In this document: one piece after another, positions 1 to 5,469 of the stretch | Numbering within the stretch: position 1 is the stretch's first letter | Layout: the number at the start of each line of letters is the position of its first letter | Origin: Bacteroidaceae bacterium | GTDB lineage: Bacteria; Bacteroidota; Bacteroidia; Bacteroidales; Bacteroidaceae | DNA length: 45,301 nucleotides | Assembly (NCBI GenBank): GCA_017416805.1 | Contig: JAFQBB010000034.1 | Location: forward strand, 1-45,301 | Direction of reading: 5' to 3' | The notes under the pieces: model-generated | Database searches by the model: none | The model's input: the letters and a program-made list of their open reading frames with translations, nothing else | What the model was told of the DNA's origin: nothing | Position numbers and translations under genes: made by a program

Positions 1-84
1 ACGTTTGCTCAGCCCTGAACTGTAGTAATCACGAAGAATAGATAGACACTCTTCTTCACTGTAATGTTGCCATTTCTTACGCAT
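1..84 (-). CDS. Transposase orfA-like protein, N-terminal fragment
   Basis: Minus-strand frame starting with ATG at 84 and running off the window edge; 28 residues are visible, beginning MRKKWQHYSEEE. The basic start followed by a helix containing ILRDYY resembles the N-terminal helix-turn-helix of IS3-type orfA proteins, which bind the element's ends. Its position just inside a likely IS terminus supports this. The rest of the protein lies outside the window, so the family is a guess from a short stretch. Confidence 0.45.
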   Translation of the reverse strand, partial: MRKKWQHYSEEECLSILRDYYSSGLSKR

Positions 85-145
85 ACTGCTTACACATTTT
101 AATTGTTAGTAAATGTGTCTACCTATAGCAGTATAAGACATATGT

Positions 146-177
146 AAGGCGCATTTGAGAAAAAGCAAGGCGCATTT
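146..177. repeat. Two direct copies of AAGGCGCATTT, 21-bp period
   Basis: Identical 11-mers at 146-156 and 167-177. They lie in the presumed IS terminus, where transposase-binding repeats are expected. Confidence 0.5.
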
Positions 178-180
178 CCA

Positions 181-436
181 TATTCGACAGGAAGATAAGA
201 TTTTCCGAAGAGAGCTATCACCCCAACAACCCCATTTCCCACGCGTAGAATTCCCCCATTTGGCAAATTGCAGACCTCACACCGCCCGCAATATCAACCA
301 CTTACGCCATTCAACCACCTCAAAACTCGCGTATTTGCAATCAAAATCCTTTTCGGACAGAAATACGCGATTCTCGCAGCCCCAATATATAGTTTGACAA
401 AATGATAGTTATTAAGAGTATTCCCTAACCTGTGAT
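181..436. other. Non-coding spacer with one 9-bp hairpin
   Basis: No convincing gene. CGCGTATTT (328-336) and AAATACGCG (361-369) form a perfect 9-bp stem with a 24-base loop. It lies downstream of the XRE gene ending at 437 and could be its transcription terminator, although there is no strong T-tract. The plus-strand frame at 155-397 shows no domain or start context and looks spurious. Confidence 0.4.
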
Positions 437-721
437 TTACAATGTGATGCTTGATTGAGCCACTTTGATAGCGTCTAATTTTAATTCTTCTTCACCCTCT
501 ACAGCATCGAGGACTTTATCAGCTACCCAAAGGGTGAGAAGTTCTTTTTCGTCAACATTGAAATAGTTGGCTATTTGAATAACTTGTGTACGTTTGGCAC
601 GTCTATCACCTCTTTCGATTTTTGAAAACATAGGGGTGTCAATCTCAAGCAGGGAAGCTAATTGTCTTTGTAGCACTTCATTCTCAAGTCTTAATTCTTT
701 TATCTTTTGTCCTAACAGCAT
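437..721 (-). CDS. XRE-family helix-turn-helix regulator
   Basis: Small 94-residue DNA-binding protein. Residues 5-60 form a Cro/C1-type HTH (GQKIKELR, then LASLLEIDTPMFSKIERGDRRA, split here as a tetrahelical domain). An acidic tail follows. Proteins of this shape often regulate restriction-modification genes in Bacteroidetes. Its ATG lies 13 bases from an 8-bp target duplication (735-742) of an IS1595-type transposon. Removing the transposon restores a direct neighbour: the winged-helix gene at 4536-4880 would end about 13 bases upstream on the same strand. The two were therefore probably one operon, and this gene has now lost its original upstream promoter. Its DNA target is unknown. Confidence 0.85.
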   Translation of the reverse strand: MLLGQKIKELRLENEVLQRQLASLLEIDTPMFSKIERGDRRAKRTQVIQIANYFNVDEKELLTLWVADKVLDAVEGEEELKLDAIKVAQSSITL

Positions 722-734
722 CTTAAACTCTATT

Positions 735-742
735 TTACTATT
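735..742. repeat. Target-site duplication TTACTATT, left copy
   Basis: The 8 bases immediately outside the left inverted repeat read TTACTATT, identical to 4533-4540 outside the right repeat. Eight-base duplications are characteristic of IS1595-family transposition. Confidence 0.9.
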
Positions 743-766
743 GGTAAGTTTATATGAGTTTACCCT
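743..766 (+). repeat. Left terminal inverted repeat of the IS1595-type transposon
   Basis: Starts GGTAAGTTTATATGAG and ends TTACCCT. It matches the reverse complement of 4509-4532 at 23 of 24 positions. The terminus begins with GG. The repeat is built from two TAAACTYA half-sites when read from the other strand, plausibly the transposase-binding sequence. Confidence 0.9.
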
Positions 767-832
767 ACTCGTTATAGATTTTTAACATTTGACTGCAAAT
801 TCTTGCCAATCAATTATTTACTCACTCAAACC

Positions 833-866
833 ACCTAATCTCCACAGATTTTAGGTGGTTTTCTTT
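833..866 (+). terminator. Rho-independent terminator-like hairpin inside the left transposon end
   Basis: CCACCTAA (833-840) pairs with TTAGGTGG (853-860), 12-base loop, followed by TTTTCTTTT. There is no gene just upstream on this strand. The likely role is to block read-through transcription from flanking DNA into the transposase gene. Confidence 0.6.
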
Positions 867-1173
867 TGTTTCTATAAAACTCTGCGAAGTTTATATATAA
901 AAGACATAGAGTCATTCTTGTAAATCTCCCCAAATTTCTTTCCACCATGTCCAAAGAGAAAGGAGGTGTTGATTATCAAGACTACAGAAACATTTGAATG
1001 GGTTAAAGTCAAAACCTATCTAACTATGATTAATGGGAAATTAGCGTTTGAAACGCTATATCGCAAAGTTAATCACTGATTTATGTAATGTTCTTACGGC
1101 TCTATGTCTTTATTTTTGCCAAGCAATTTTTCTCACCAAAGTTTATGTAAGCAAACAGATTACTCGCTTGCTT

Positions 1174-2103
1174 ATGAAAGATATAAACTTTGGAGCATTT
1201 GAATCGCTTTATGACTTCTACACAGCATTCCCAAATGAGGAAACATGTATCGCTTATCTTGAAAAGGTCTTATGGCCTAATGGCGTTGTATCACCTTATG
1301 ATGTAAGTTCCAAAGTGTACAAGCGTGGCGATGGTTATTACCGCTGTAAGAATACTGGTAAGAATTTCAATGTCCGTATTGGAACAATCTTTGAGAATAC
1401 CAAGATTCCTTTGCGTAAATGGTTCCTTGCTATGTATTTCGTGGCTAATCACAAGAAAGGTATATCAGCCACCCAACTTTCTTCGGATACAGGTGTTACT
1501 TTAAAAACTGCGTGGTTTCTTCTCCAGAAAGTACGCAGAACATTGCATCGTGGAGTACATAGAATCAAACTTGACGGTGAAGTTGAATTAGATGAAACTT
1601 TCGTTGGTGGCAAGAATAAGAATCGTCACGCAAATAAGAAAGCAAAGAAATGCCAAGGCAGAGCATTCGTTGATAAAGTTCCTGTAATGGGTATGCTTGA
1701 GCGTGGCGGAAATGTGGTTTGCAAGGTTGTAAACGACACTTCTGTTCGTTCTCTTACACCGCCCATACTTAGGTATGTGAAACGCACCGCCACTCTCTAC
1801 ACTGATGAATGGTGCGGATATGATAAAGTACGCAGAATATATCATACGGAAATGGTTGACCACGGAAAAGGTCTATATGTGAATGGCAATGCCTATACTA
1901 ATAGCATTGAAGGATTTTGGGGCAATTACTGCAAGCGTCCAATCAATGGTATTTATAATCGTGTCAGCCGCAAATACTTACAAAGATACTTTGATGAGTT
2001 TTGCGTACGCTATAACCATCGCAAAGTTTCTAATGCTCAGAGGTTTGAATTTATGATGTCAAACTCTAATATTCGTATAACTCAAAAGCAAATTGCTGCA
2101 TAA
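1174..2103 (+). CDS. IS1595-family (ISXO2-like) DDE transposase
   Basis: Catalyses movement of the surrounding transposon. The frame is open from 1045, but the only ATG is at 1174, giving 309 residues beginning MKDINFGAFESLYDF. A TTG at 1048 would add 42 atypical residues, so 1174 is preferred. The ISXO2 core is clear. Counting from the longer frame, the acidic catalytic residues are D182 in ELDETFVGG, D253 in LYTDEWCGY and E288 in NSIEGFW. The N-terminal zinc ribbon usual in this family is degenerate: VSPYD stands where CPxC is expected, and only one Cys remains before the GTIFENTKIPLRKWF segment. Its stop TAA overlaps the ATG of the next gene (TAATG), suggesting coupled translation. Perfect inverted repeats and target duplication around it indicate recent activity. 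Confidence 0.93.
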   Translation: MKDINFGAFESLYDFYTAFPNEETCIAYLEKVLWPNGVVSPYDVSSKVYKRGDGYYRCKNTGKNFNVRIGTIFENTKIPLRKWFLAMYFVANHKKGISATQLSSDTGVTLKTAWFLLQKVRRTLHRGVHRIKLDGEVELDETFVGGKNKNRHANKKAKKCQGRAFVDKVPVMGMLERGGNVVCKVVNDTSVRSLTPPILRYVKRTATLYTDEWCGYDKVRRIYHTEMVDHGKGLYVNGNAYTNSIEGFWGNYCKRPINGIYNRVSRKYLQRYFDEFCVRYNHRKVSNAQRFEFMMSNSNIRITQKQIAA

Positions 2104-2252
2104 TGAAGACAAAGAAAGACAAACATTATATTCCGATTCTTGACCAACCAATAGAAGAATTGAAAAAGCCTATTGGGGAGAAAGTGGATTTTAATGCTAT
2201 AATGAAGAAAGCCTTGTCCTATAATGTGAAAAAGAAAGGTGGCAAGAAATAG
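2103..2252 (+). CDS. Small basic protein coupled to the transposase
   Basis: 49 codons from an ATG overlapping the transposase stop (TAATG). The lysine-rich product begins MKTKKDKHYIPILDQPIEEL and ends KKKGGKK. No known domain is seen. The tight overlap implies translational coupling and a role in transposition or its control. A GGTGGC/GCCACC hairpin (2238-2257) sits across its stop codon and may end the transcript. Confidence 0.65.
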   Translation: MKTKKDKHYIPILDQPIEELKKPIGEKVDFNAIMKKALSYNVKKKGGKK

Positions 2253-2264
2253 CCACCCTCCTAA

Positions 2265-2402
2265 TCATTTGTTTGTGGTGTGGATGAGTTCTTCATTCTC
2301 GGAATAAACACCACCTATTACTTTCACACCATAAACTTTCTCAATAGCTGAATTTAGATGTTTCATATACAAGTCAGCTATAATACTAAGTGATTCATTC
2401 AT
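2265..2402 (-). CDS. Small protein of unknown function, transposon passenger
   Basis: 45 residues starting MNESLSIIADLYMKHLNSAI. The frame is open further upstream, but a TATCTTTG -7 element at 2461-2468 places transcription start near 2455, so only the ATG at 2402 fits. Amphipathic helical content; no domain recognised. It is the last of the minus-strand passenger genes and converges on the transposase transcript. Confidence 0.5.
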   Translation of the reverse strand: MNESLSIIADLYMKHLNSAIEKVYGVKVIGGVYSENEELIHTTNK

Positions 2403-2436
2403 AATTTTCTTTGTATTATGTTTATACGCTGAACAG

Positions 2437-2468
2437 TCGTCAAACGGCAATTTGACGATGCAAAGATA
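2437..2468 (-). promoter_or_regulatory. Bacteroidetes-type promoter and leader hairpin
   Basis: The minus strand carries TATCTTTG (plus 2461-2468), matching the -7 consensus TAnnTTTG. No good -33 TTTG is seen. Just downstream, CGTCAAA and TTTGACG form a 7-bp hairpin with a six-base loop. The 17-base block around this promoter (GACGATGCAAAGATACA on the plus strand) recurs at 3425-3441 before another passenger unit. Confidence 0.5.
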
Positions 2469-2531
2469 CAAAGAATTTATGAGAAAATGCGAGCCATCTG
2501 TGAAGACTGCTCGCATTTATTTTGTTTTATA

Positions 2532-2909
2532 TCATTTGTTTACATAGCCATTCCTATAAACCCACTCAATCGTTTCAACAACAGCATCAAGTAGTGTCAT
2601 TCGGTCTGCTTCAAATAAATTCGGTTCATTTGGATTGAAGTAAACAACTCTGCCTATATTTAGCATTGTCAGCACATAGTCTTTATCGTTGTGTTTGATA
2701 AATGAAGGCAGTAGGTCTGATAATGCAGATAATGACCACGCTGGAGTAAATTCAAGCAAATCATTTGGAAAAGAATCGTACTTTATTAAAAGCCGTGGAG
2801 AACGATTTTTGTATAGCACATAATACATATCAGCAGTTTTTATGTCAATGCCCAAATCAACAAGTCTTTGAGATTGTTCAATTGTTGTACAAAGTGGATT
2901 ATTTGCCAT
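2532..2909 (-). CDS. Hypothetical protein, transposon passenger
   Basis: 125 residues from MANNPLCTTIEQSQRLVDLG. The frame extends 13 codons upstream, but this ATG is preferred because it gives a short (11-base) overlap with the preceding gene, typical of coupled genes. The N-terminal pattern (EQSQRLVDLGID) resembles small proteins common in Bacteroidetes phages and mobile elements. It is soluble, with no catalytic motif seen. Function unknown. Confidence 0.7.
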   Translation of the reverse strand: MANNPLCTTIEQSQRLVDLGIDIKTADMYYVLYKNRSPRLLIKYDSFPNDLLEFTPAWSLSALSDLLPSFIKHNDKDYVLTMLNIGRVVYFNPNEPNLFEADRMTLLDAVVETIEWVYRNGYVNK

Positions 2910-3177
2910 TTTCTGCCTCTTCTTTAAGTTTCTTTTCAAGATATTCACGCATAAGTCTGTCGGTCTGTTCCTTTTCGGTTTGACGCTTTTCCTCTTCTGC
3001 TTTCTTCTTCATCTTTCGGTCATAGTCAAATAAACCAATGATAAAGCCTGCAACAAAAAGAACTCCACCACAAATGAGACCAATAGCTGGGTCAGCATTA
3101 GGAAGAAACAACATGTTTATAAAGGCATAACTACCTAATCCGCATAAACCAATAAATAGAGCATGAAAGAATTTCAT
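2899..3177 (-). CDS. Small two-TM membrane protein with charged coiled-coil tail
   Basis: 92 residues. Two hydrophobic segments (about 3-24 and 31-50) are followed by YDRK and a strongly charged helix rich in K and E (residues 54-92) that is likely a coiled coil facing the cytoplasm. No enzyme motif. It overlaps the next gene downstream and is preceded by a long untranslated stretch holding a structured-RNA candidate and a TATCTTTG promoter at 3431-3438. Its role in the transposon is unknown; small membrane proteins of this form can be phage-exclusion or toxin-like factors, but nothing here proves that. Confidence 0.7.
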   Translation of the reverse strand: MKFFHALFIGLCGLGSYAFINMLFLPNADPAIGLICGGVLFVAGFIIGLFDYDRKMKKKAEEEKRQTEKEQTDRLMREYLEKKLKEEAENGK

Positions 3178-3179
3178 AA

Positions 3180-3381
3180 TGGCGAATTTTACAAGGCTCT
3201 CCGTGGGCAGACGATTGGAGAAATTTTACAATGTTTATTAGTGAAAAGAACGTGGACTGCCACCTTGCATCCTTGTAGGTATCGCCAAACACCTGAATAC
3301 ACGCACGGTAGGCAACCCACGTATATGAGCTGCTCCGTGCCTCGTGTATTCTTTGTTTTTGATTTGGCGATTTTTACAAGG
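3180..3381 (-). repeat. 17-bp direct repeats flanking a 168-bp segment
   Basis: TGGCGATTTTTACAAGG (3365-3381) and TGGCGAATTTTACAAGG (3180-3196) differ at one base. They bracket the hairpin segment 3271-3381 and the start of the membrane-protein leader, as if the block had been duplicated or inserted. Confidence 0.6.
3271..3381 (-). ncRNA. Candidate structured RNA (long hairpin)
   Basis: Nested complementary arms: CCTTGTA (3271-3277) with TACAAGG (3375-3381); TCGCCAAA (3282-3289) with TTTGGCGA (3363-3370); GAATACACG (3295-3303) with CGTGTATTC (3343-3351); CACGG (3304-3308) with CCGTG (3335-3339). Together they form one long rod with internal loops. A -7 element on the minus strand at 3431-3438 suggests transcription leftward, so this is either a stand-alone RNA or the leader of the gene at 2899-3177. 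I recall similar sequence as spurious short ORFs in other Bacteroidetes, which suggests a conserved non-coding element, but I cannot name its family. Confidence 0.5.
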
Positions 3382-3430
3382 AATGAGGCACATTCTCTAT
3401 TATTTCCAAACATTGTCCCGAAAGACGATG

Positions 3431-3438
3431 CAAAGATA
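3431..3438 (-). promoter_or_regulatory. -7 promoter element (TATCTTTG), leftward
   Basis: Reverse complement of CAAAGATA. It lies just upstream of the hairpin RNA candidate and the membrane-protein gene. No clear -33 TTTG. Confidence 0.45.
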
Positions 3439-3451
3439 CAGAATTTCTTTG

Positions 3452-3459
3452 TATTTTTG
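3452..3459 (+). promoter_or_regulatory. -7 promoter element (TATTTTTG), rightward
   Basis: Lies 26 bases before the ATG at 3485 of the zinc-ribbon gene and fits TAnnTTTG. Together with 3431-3438 it makes a divergent promoter pair. Confidence 0.45.
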
Positions 3460-3484
3460 CACTATAAACTCAAATTAGTAAAAT

Positions 3485-3658
3485 ATGCCGTACCAAATAC
3501 AAGTTAAATGCAATCACTGCGGAAAAATCTCTTATGTTACTTCAAATGGTAGTCACAATGAGATTATAGACTTTAATTGTCCGAATTGTGGAAAACACGG
3601 ATTGATTGTTGCCTATGACCAAGAACTGGGTCATATTGACGACAAACAAAACTTATAA
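3485..3658 (+). CDS. Small zinc-ribbon protein, transposon passenger
   Basis: 57 residues beginning MPYQIQVKCNHCGKISYV. Two CxxC pairs, CNHC (9-12) and CPNC (32-35), give a classic zinc-ribbon spacing. Such proteins bind nucleic acid or act as metal-stabilised adaptors. A fitting -7 box lies just upstream. It is the only rightward passenger gene and overlaps the 3' end of the minus-strand gene 3573-3782 by 86 bases, so at least one of the two convergent frames must tolerate antisense overlap. The paired cysteines argue that this frame is real. Confidence 0.7.
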   Translation: MPYQIQVKCNHCGKISYVTSNGSHNEIIDFNCPNCGKHGLIVAYDQELGHIDDKQNL

Positions 3659-3782
3659 TTTCTCCTGATGGGAGTGATAGAATTTCCTCCACTAATTCTG
3701 GAATTGCTTCTTTACCAACAGTTTTATGAATAAAATCCTCTAATTCCTCTCGTGAGTGAATGTCTTTGATTTTGTGATTCAT
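3573..3782 (-). CDS. Hypothetical small protein, transposon passenger
   Basis: About 69 residues from MNHKIKDIHSREELEDFIHK. The ATG at 3780-3782 overlaps the stop of the preceding gene as ATGA, indicating translational coupling; the frame extends a little upstream but this start is preferred. The first half is an acidic helical segment (EELEDFIHKTVGKEAIPELVEEIL). The last third is encoded opposite the zinc-ribbon gene and looks less protein-like. Function unknown. Confidence 0.55.
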   Translation of the reverse strand: MNHKIKDIHSREELEDFIHKTVGKEAIPELVEEILSLPSGEIISFVCRQYDPVLGHRQQSIRVFHNSDN

Positions 3783-4192
3783 TTCTTGTCCTCCTCCAGC
3801 CACTTTTGAAAATATTCTTGAAACTCTTTACGATTCGTGAATTTGCTTTCGTCAAACTTAACACCCGCAATTTCCGCAAATCTTCGTATTGTGTAGAGTT
3901 CTTTGAACTCAAACATTGAATCTATTTCTCTGTCGGTAAAAATACGGCTATCGGTTTTCATACTCTTACCGATGACATTCTTGATATGAGATAGAATGTT
4001 TGTAACTGCCGAATTTCCAGCACTCTCTCCTTTGATTCCCCTTTCTTCAATAAAGTATGGTGGTATCGGTTTATCCACTGATAGAAATGCTTCTCTGAAC
4101 TTGAGGCGATAATCTCTTTCAAAAGATACATCAATATCATAACCTCCTTCTTGGTTTTCTTCGCACGCTATTGTTAGCCTTGTATTGTCCAT
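3779..4192 (-). CDS. Hypothetical protein, transposon passenger
   Basis: 137 residues from MDNTRLTIACEENQEGGYDI. Predicted soluble, mixed alpha/beta at the N terminus, ending in a charged helical segment (NRKEFQEYFQKWLEEDKK). No family recognised. It heads the two-gene unit with 3573-3782, joined by an ATGA overlap. The upstream region is the unusual hairpin-rich element at 4232-4434, which may be its leader or control region. Confidence 0.65.
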   Translation of the reverse strand: MDNTRLTIACEENQEGGYDIDVSFERDYRLKFREAFLSVDKPIPPYFIEERGIKGESAGNSAVTNILSHIKNVIGKSMKTDSRIFTDREIDSMFEFKELYTIRRFAEIAGVKFDESKFTNRKEFQEYFQKWLEEDKK

Positions 4193-4231
4193 TATGTTAA
4201 ATTCTTGTTAAATATTCATTTTTGGATAAAA

Positions 4232-4434
4232 TTCGTATGCTTGCCTGTTATTAGTACGAAAACAAGCAAGACATATGAATAGAGAACATCATCAAGATAT
4301 ACATGACTTCATACCTGGAAGTCATAGTGTGGAAAGGTTGGTTCCATACTGAAAGTGGTCTTATGTATGGTGCGTTGATAAAACGCATTAGAATCTAAAA
4401 TCAACTCTCTATTTCATAATGTCTTGCTTTCTTG
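4232..4434. ncRNA. Hairpin-rich element closed by a long terminal stem
   Basis: An outer stem joins 4264-4285 (AAGCAAGACATATGAATAGA...) to 4406-4429, about 22 pairs with two single-base bulges. Inside are three clean hairpins: ATGACTTC/GAAGTCAT (4303-4325, 7-base loop), AGTGTGGAA/TTCCATACT (4326-4350, 7-base loop, one G-U) and TGCGTT/AACGCA (4371-4387). TTCGTA/TACGAA (4232-4260) lies just outside. The multi-branched fold suggests a functional RNA or a DNA structure used by the transposon. No reverse transcriptase is nearby, so a retron is not supported. Strand unknown. Confidence 0.5.
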
Positions 4435-4462
4435 AATTACCTATATTGAATAACTCTGTAAA

Positions 4463-4508
4463 GAAAAGTGGCGTACCCTTTGTTCATTTAGGGTACGCCA
4501 CTCTTTTT
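4463..4508. terminator. Bidirectional terminator inside the right transposon end
   Basis: GTGGCGTACCC (4468-4478) and GGGTACGCCAC (4491-4501) form a perfect 11-bp stem with a 12-base loop. T-rich tracts follow on both strands (TCTTTTT rightward, TTTTCTTT leftward). It lies immediately inside the right inverted repeat and mirrors the terminator at the left end. Confidence 0.85.
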
Positions 4509-4532
4509 AGGGTAAACTCATATAAACTCACC
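4509..4532 (-). repeat. Right terminal inverted repeat of the IS1595-type transposon
   Basis: Inverse of 743-766 with a single mismatch (GGTGAG instead of GGTAAG at the outer end). The plus strand shows the direct half-sites TAAACTCA-TA-TAAACTCA. Confidence 0.9.
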
Positions 4533-4540
4533 TTACTATT
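4533..4540. repeat. Target-site duplication TTACTATT, right copy
   Basis: Exact copy of 735-742. It contains the TAG stop codon (minus strand, 4536-4538) of the winged-helix gene, so that gene stays intact despite the insertion. Confidence 0.9.
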
Positions 4541-4880
4541 TACCTATAATTTCCCAGTGTCCAGATCTATCAGAACCGACACGCCTTATGACTCCTTGTT
4601 CTTGGAGTCGCTTCATAGTTTCTGCAACCCAACTTCTTGAATAACCAGTTTGTTTCGCAAGTTCTACCAATGTGGATTGGGGGTTATTTTGTATCTGTTC
4701 CAATATTTTCAGTCCACTTTTCAGTCCACTTTCTGGTGCAGTTTCTGGTGCACTTTTCAGTGCAGTTTTTAGTGCAGTTTTTAGTGCAGTTTTGCAGTGT
4801 CTTAACCAATTAACCATTGCAACGATGATAACAATAATCAGAAACAAAAATTTTCCGCCCGAGAACTTGATTATCTTCAT
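4536..4880 (-). CDS. Membrane-anchored winged-helix regulator with tetrapeptide repeats
   Basis: 114 residues: a short N-terminal stretch, one hydrophobic segment (about 11-25, FLFLIIVIIVAMVNWL), seven tetrapeptide repeats of the KTAL/KSGL type, then a winged-helix domain (about 59-113: ILEQIQNNP, LVELAKQTGYSRSWVAETMKRLQEQGVIRRVGSD). The domain and the preceding repeats resemble the C-terminal end of AlbA_2/Schlafen-like ATP-binding and Fic proteins, here without the enzyme. It could be a decayed remnant or a regulator tethered at the membrane. It is divergent from the restriction operon across a 355-base spacer and was probably co-transcribed with the XRE gene at 437-721 before the transposon entered. 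Confidence 0.75.
   Translation of the reverse strand: MKIIKFSGGKFLFLIIVIIVAMVNWLRHCKTALKTALKTALKSAPETAPESGLKSGLKILEQIQNNPQSTLVELAKQTGYSRSWVAETMKRLQEQGVIRRVGSDRSGHWEIIGK
4710..4793. repeat. Seven 12-bp tandem repeats inside the winged-helix gene
   Basis: Units such as CAGTCCACTTTT, TGGTGCAGTTTC and TAGTGCAGTTTT run head to tail from 4710 to 4793. Because 12 is a multiple of 3, copy-number change would lengthen or shorten the linker without breaking the frame. Confidence 0.85.
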
Positions 4881-5206
4881 CCGAAATAGAAGACTTCAAA
4901 ATTGACACATATATTGTTTTGGCACCTTTTGTCCATTGAAATTTCAATGATTATTCAAGCTGTATATGCTCTTGGTTTCTCATAAGCTTTTTATACATGA
5001 GGATTTCTTCATTGAAAGTGAACGAGTACTTGCAAACAATCTTGGTTTCTGTCCCAAATATAACTCAATAGTATAAAGAGGCATTTCCTATTCATTCACA
5101 AGTAATAATTGATGGATTCAGATTATAATATTGATAAAAACACAACATTGTTTCCCAAATTTCATCACATTCTTATAAAAATGGATGGAATTTCAATAAA
5201 AAATAG
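4881..5206. other. Divergent intergenic region before the restriction operon
   Basis: AT-rich 326-base spacer between the leftward winged-helix gene and the rightward restriction operon. TCTTGGTTTCT occurs twice (near 4972 and 5040). No gene or strong hairpin seen. Operators for the flanking regulators are expected here, but I cannot identify them. Confidence 0.4.
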
Positions 5207-5214
5207 TAGTTTTG
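5207..5214 (+). promoter_or_regulatory. -7 promoter element (TAGTTTTG) of the restriction operon
   Basis: Matches TAnnTTTG, 21 bases before the ATG at 5236. The -33 region is weak, consistent with a regulated promoter. Confidence 0.5.
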
Positions 5215-5235
5215 CAAGCACAAACAGTACATGCA

Positions 5236-5469
5236 ATGGAAGAAAACAAAGATTTGAATAGAATAAAAGTAATGCTCGTTGAGAAAAAACGAACTTGCAA
5301 ATGGTTAGCAGAACAGATTGGCAAAGACCGTGCAACAGTTTCTAAATGGTGCACGAACACCTCTCAACCGTCATTAGAAATGTTGCTAAAAATTGCAGAT
5401 TTATTAGAAATCAACTATACAGAACTGATAAGGGCTACGCCAAAAGAAATCAAACAAAATGAAAAATAG
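5236..5469 (+). CDS. XRE-family regulator, likely controller of the restriction operon
   Basis: 77 residues from MEENKDLNRIKVMLVEKKRT. The ATG at 5236 is chosen over an upstream in-frame start because the latter would overlap the -7 box at 5207-5214. A compact HTH_3 domain fills most of the protein (LAEQIGKDRATVSKWCTNTSQPSLEMLLKIADLLEI, split helices 2-4). The stop overlaps the methyltransferase ATG by 11 bases, so it is the first gene of a coupled operon. In many type II systems such a C protein delays restriction until methylation is established; that role is inferred from position. Confidence 0.88.
   Translation: MEENKDLNRIKVMLVEKKRTCKWLAEQIGKDRATVSKWCTNTSQPSLEMLLKIADLLEINYTELIRATPKEIKQNEK

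Larger units (their letters stand above)
1..180 (-). mobile_element. End of an IS3-like insertion sequence (partial)
   Basis: A transposase-like reading frame enters from the window edge and begins at position 84 on the minus strand. About 95 bases outside its start codon the minus strand reads TGGAAATGCGCC, and the TG at 179-180 fits the TG...CA ends of IS3-family elements. Two copies of AAGGCGCATTT lie within this end. Only one end is visible, so the family and exact boundary are inferred. No target duplication can be checked. Confidence 0.4.
743..4532. mobile_element. Complete IS1595-family transposon with passenger genes (3,790 bp)
   Basis: Bounded by 24-bp inverted repeats (743-766 and 4509-4532, 23/24 identical) and an exact 8-bp duplication. 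Contents: an ISXO2/IS1595 transposase with a small coupled partner, then small genes mostly on the minus strand (2265-2402, 2532-2909, 2899-3177, 3573-3782, 3779-4192), one on the plus strand (3485-3658), and two structured non-coding segments. Terminator-like hairpins sit close inside both ends. ISs of this family that carry extra non-transposition genes are known. Here the cargo has no recognisable function. The junctions are seen directly, the family follows from the transposase and duplication length, and the role of the cargo is unknown. Confidence 0.9.

Noticed and set aside
155-397. 80-residue plus-strand frame
   Set aside because: No domain, no start context, basic low-complexity product, and it overlaps the presumed IS end.
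3163-3507. Overlapping frames through the hairpin RNA segment (both strands)
   Set aside because: They read through strong complementary arms, which explains the open frames; products have no plausible fold.
4232-4434. Retron-type msr/msd RNA
   Set aside because: The outer stem and inner hairpins resemble a retron layout, but no reverse transcriptase is encoded nearby and no long msd stem is seen.
4509-4532. Operator shared by two regulators
   Set aside because: First noticed as a near-identical copy of the sequence upstream of the XRE gene; the inverted orientation and flanking 8-bp duplication show it is a transposon end.
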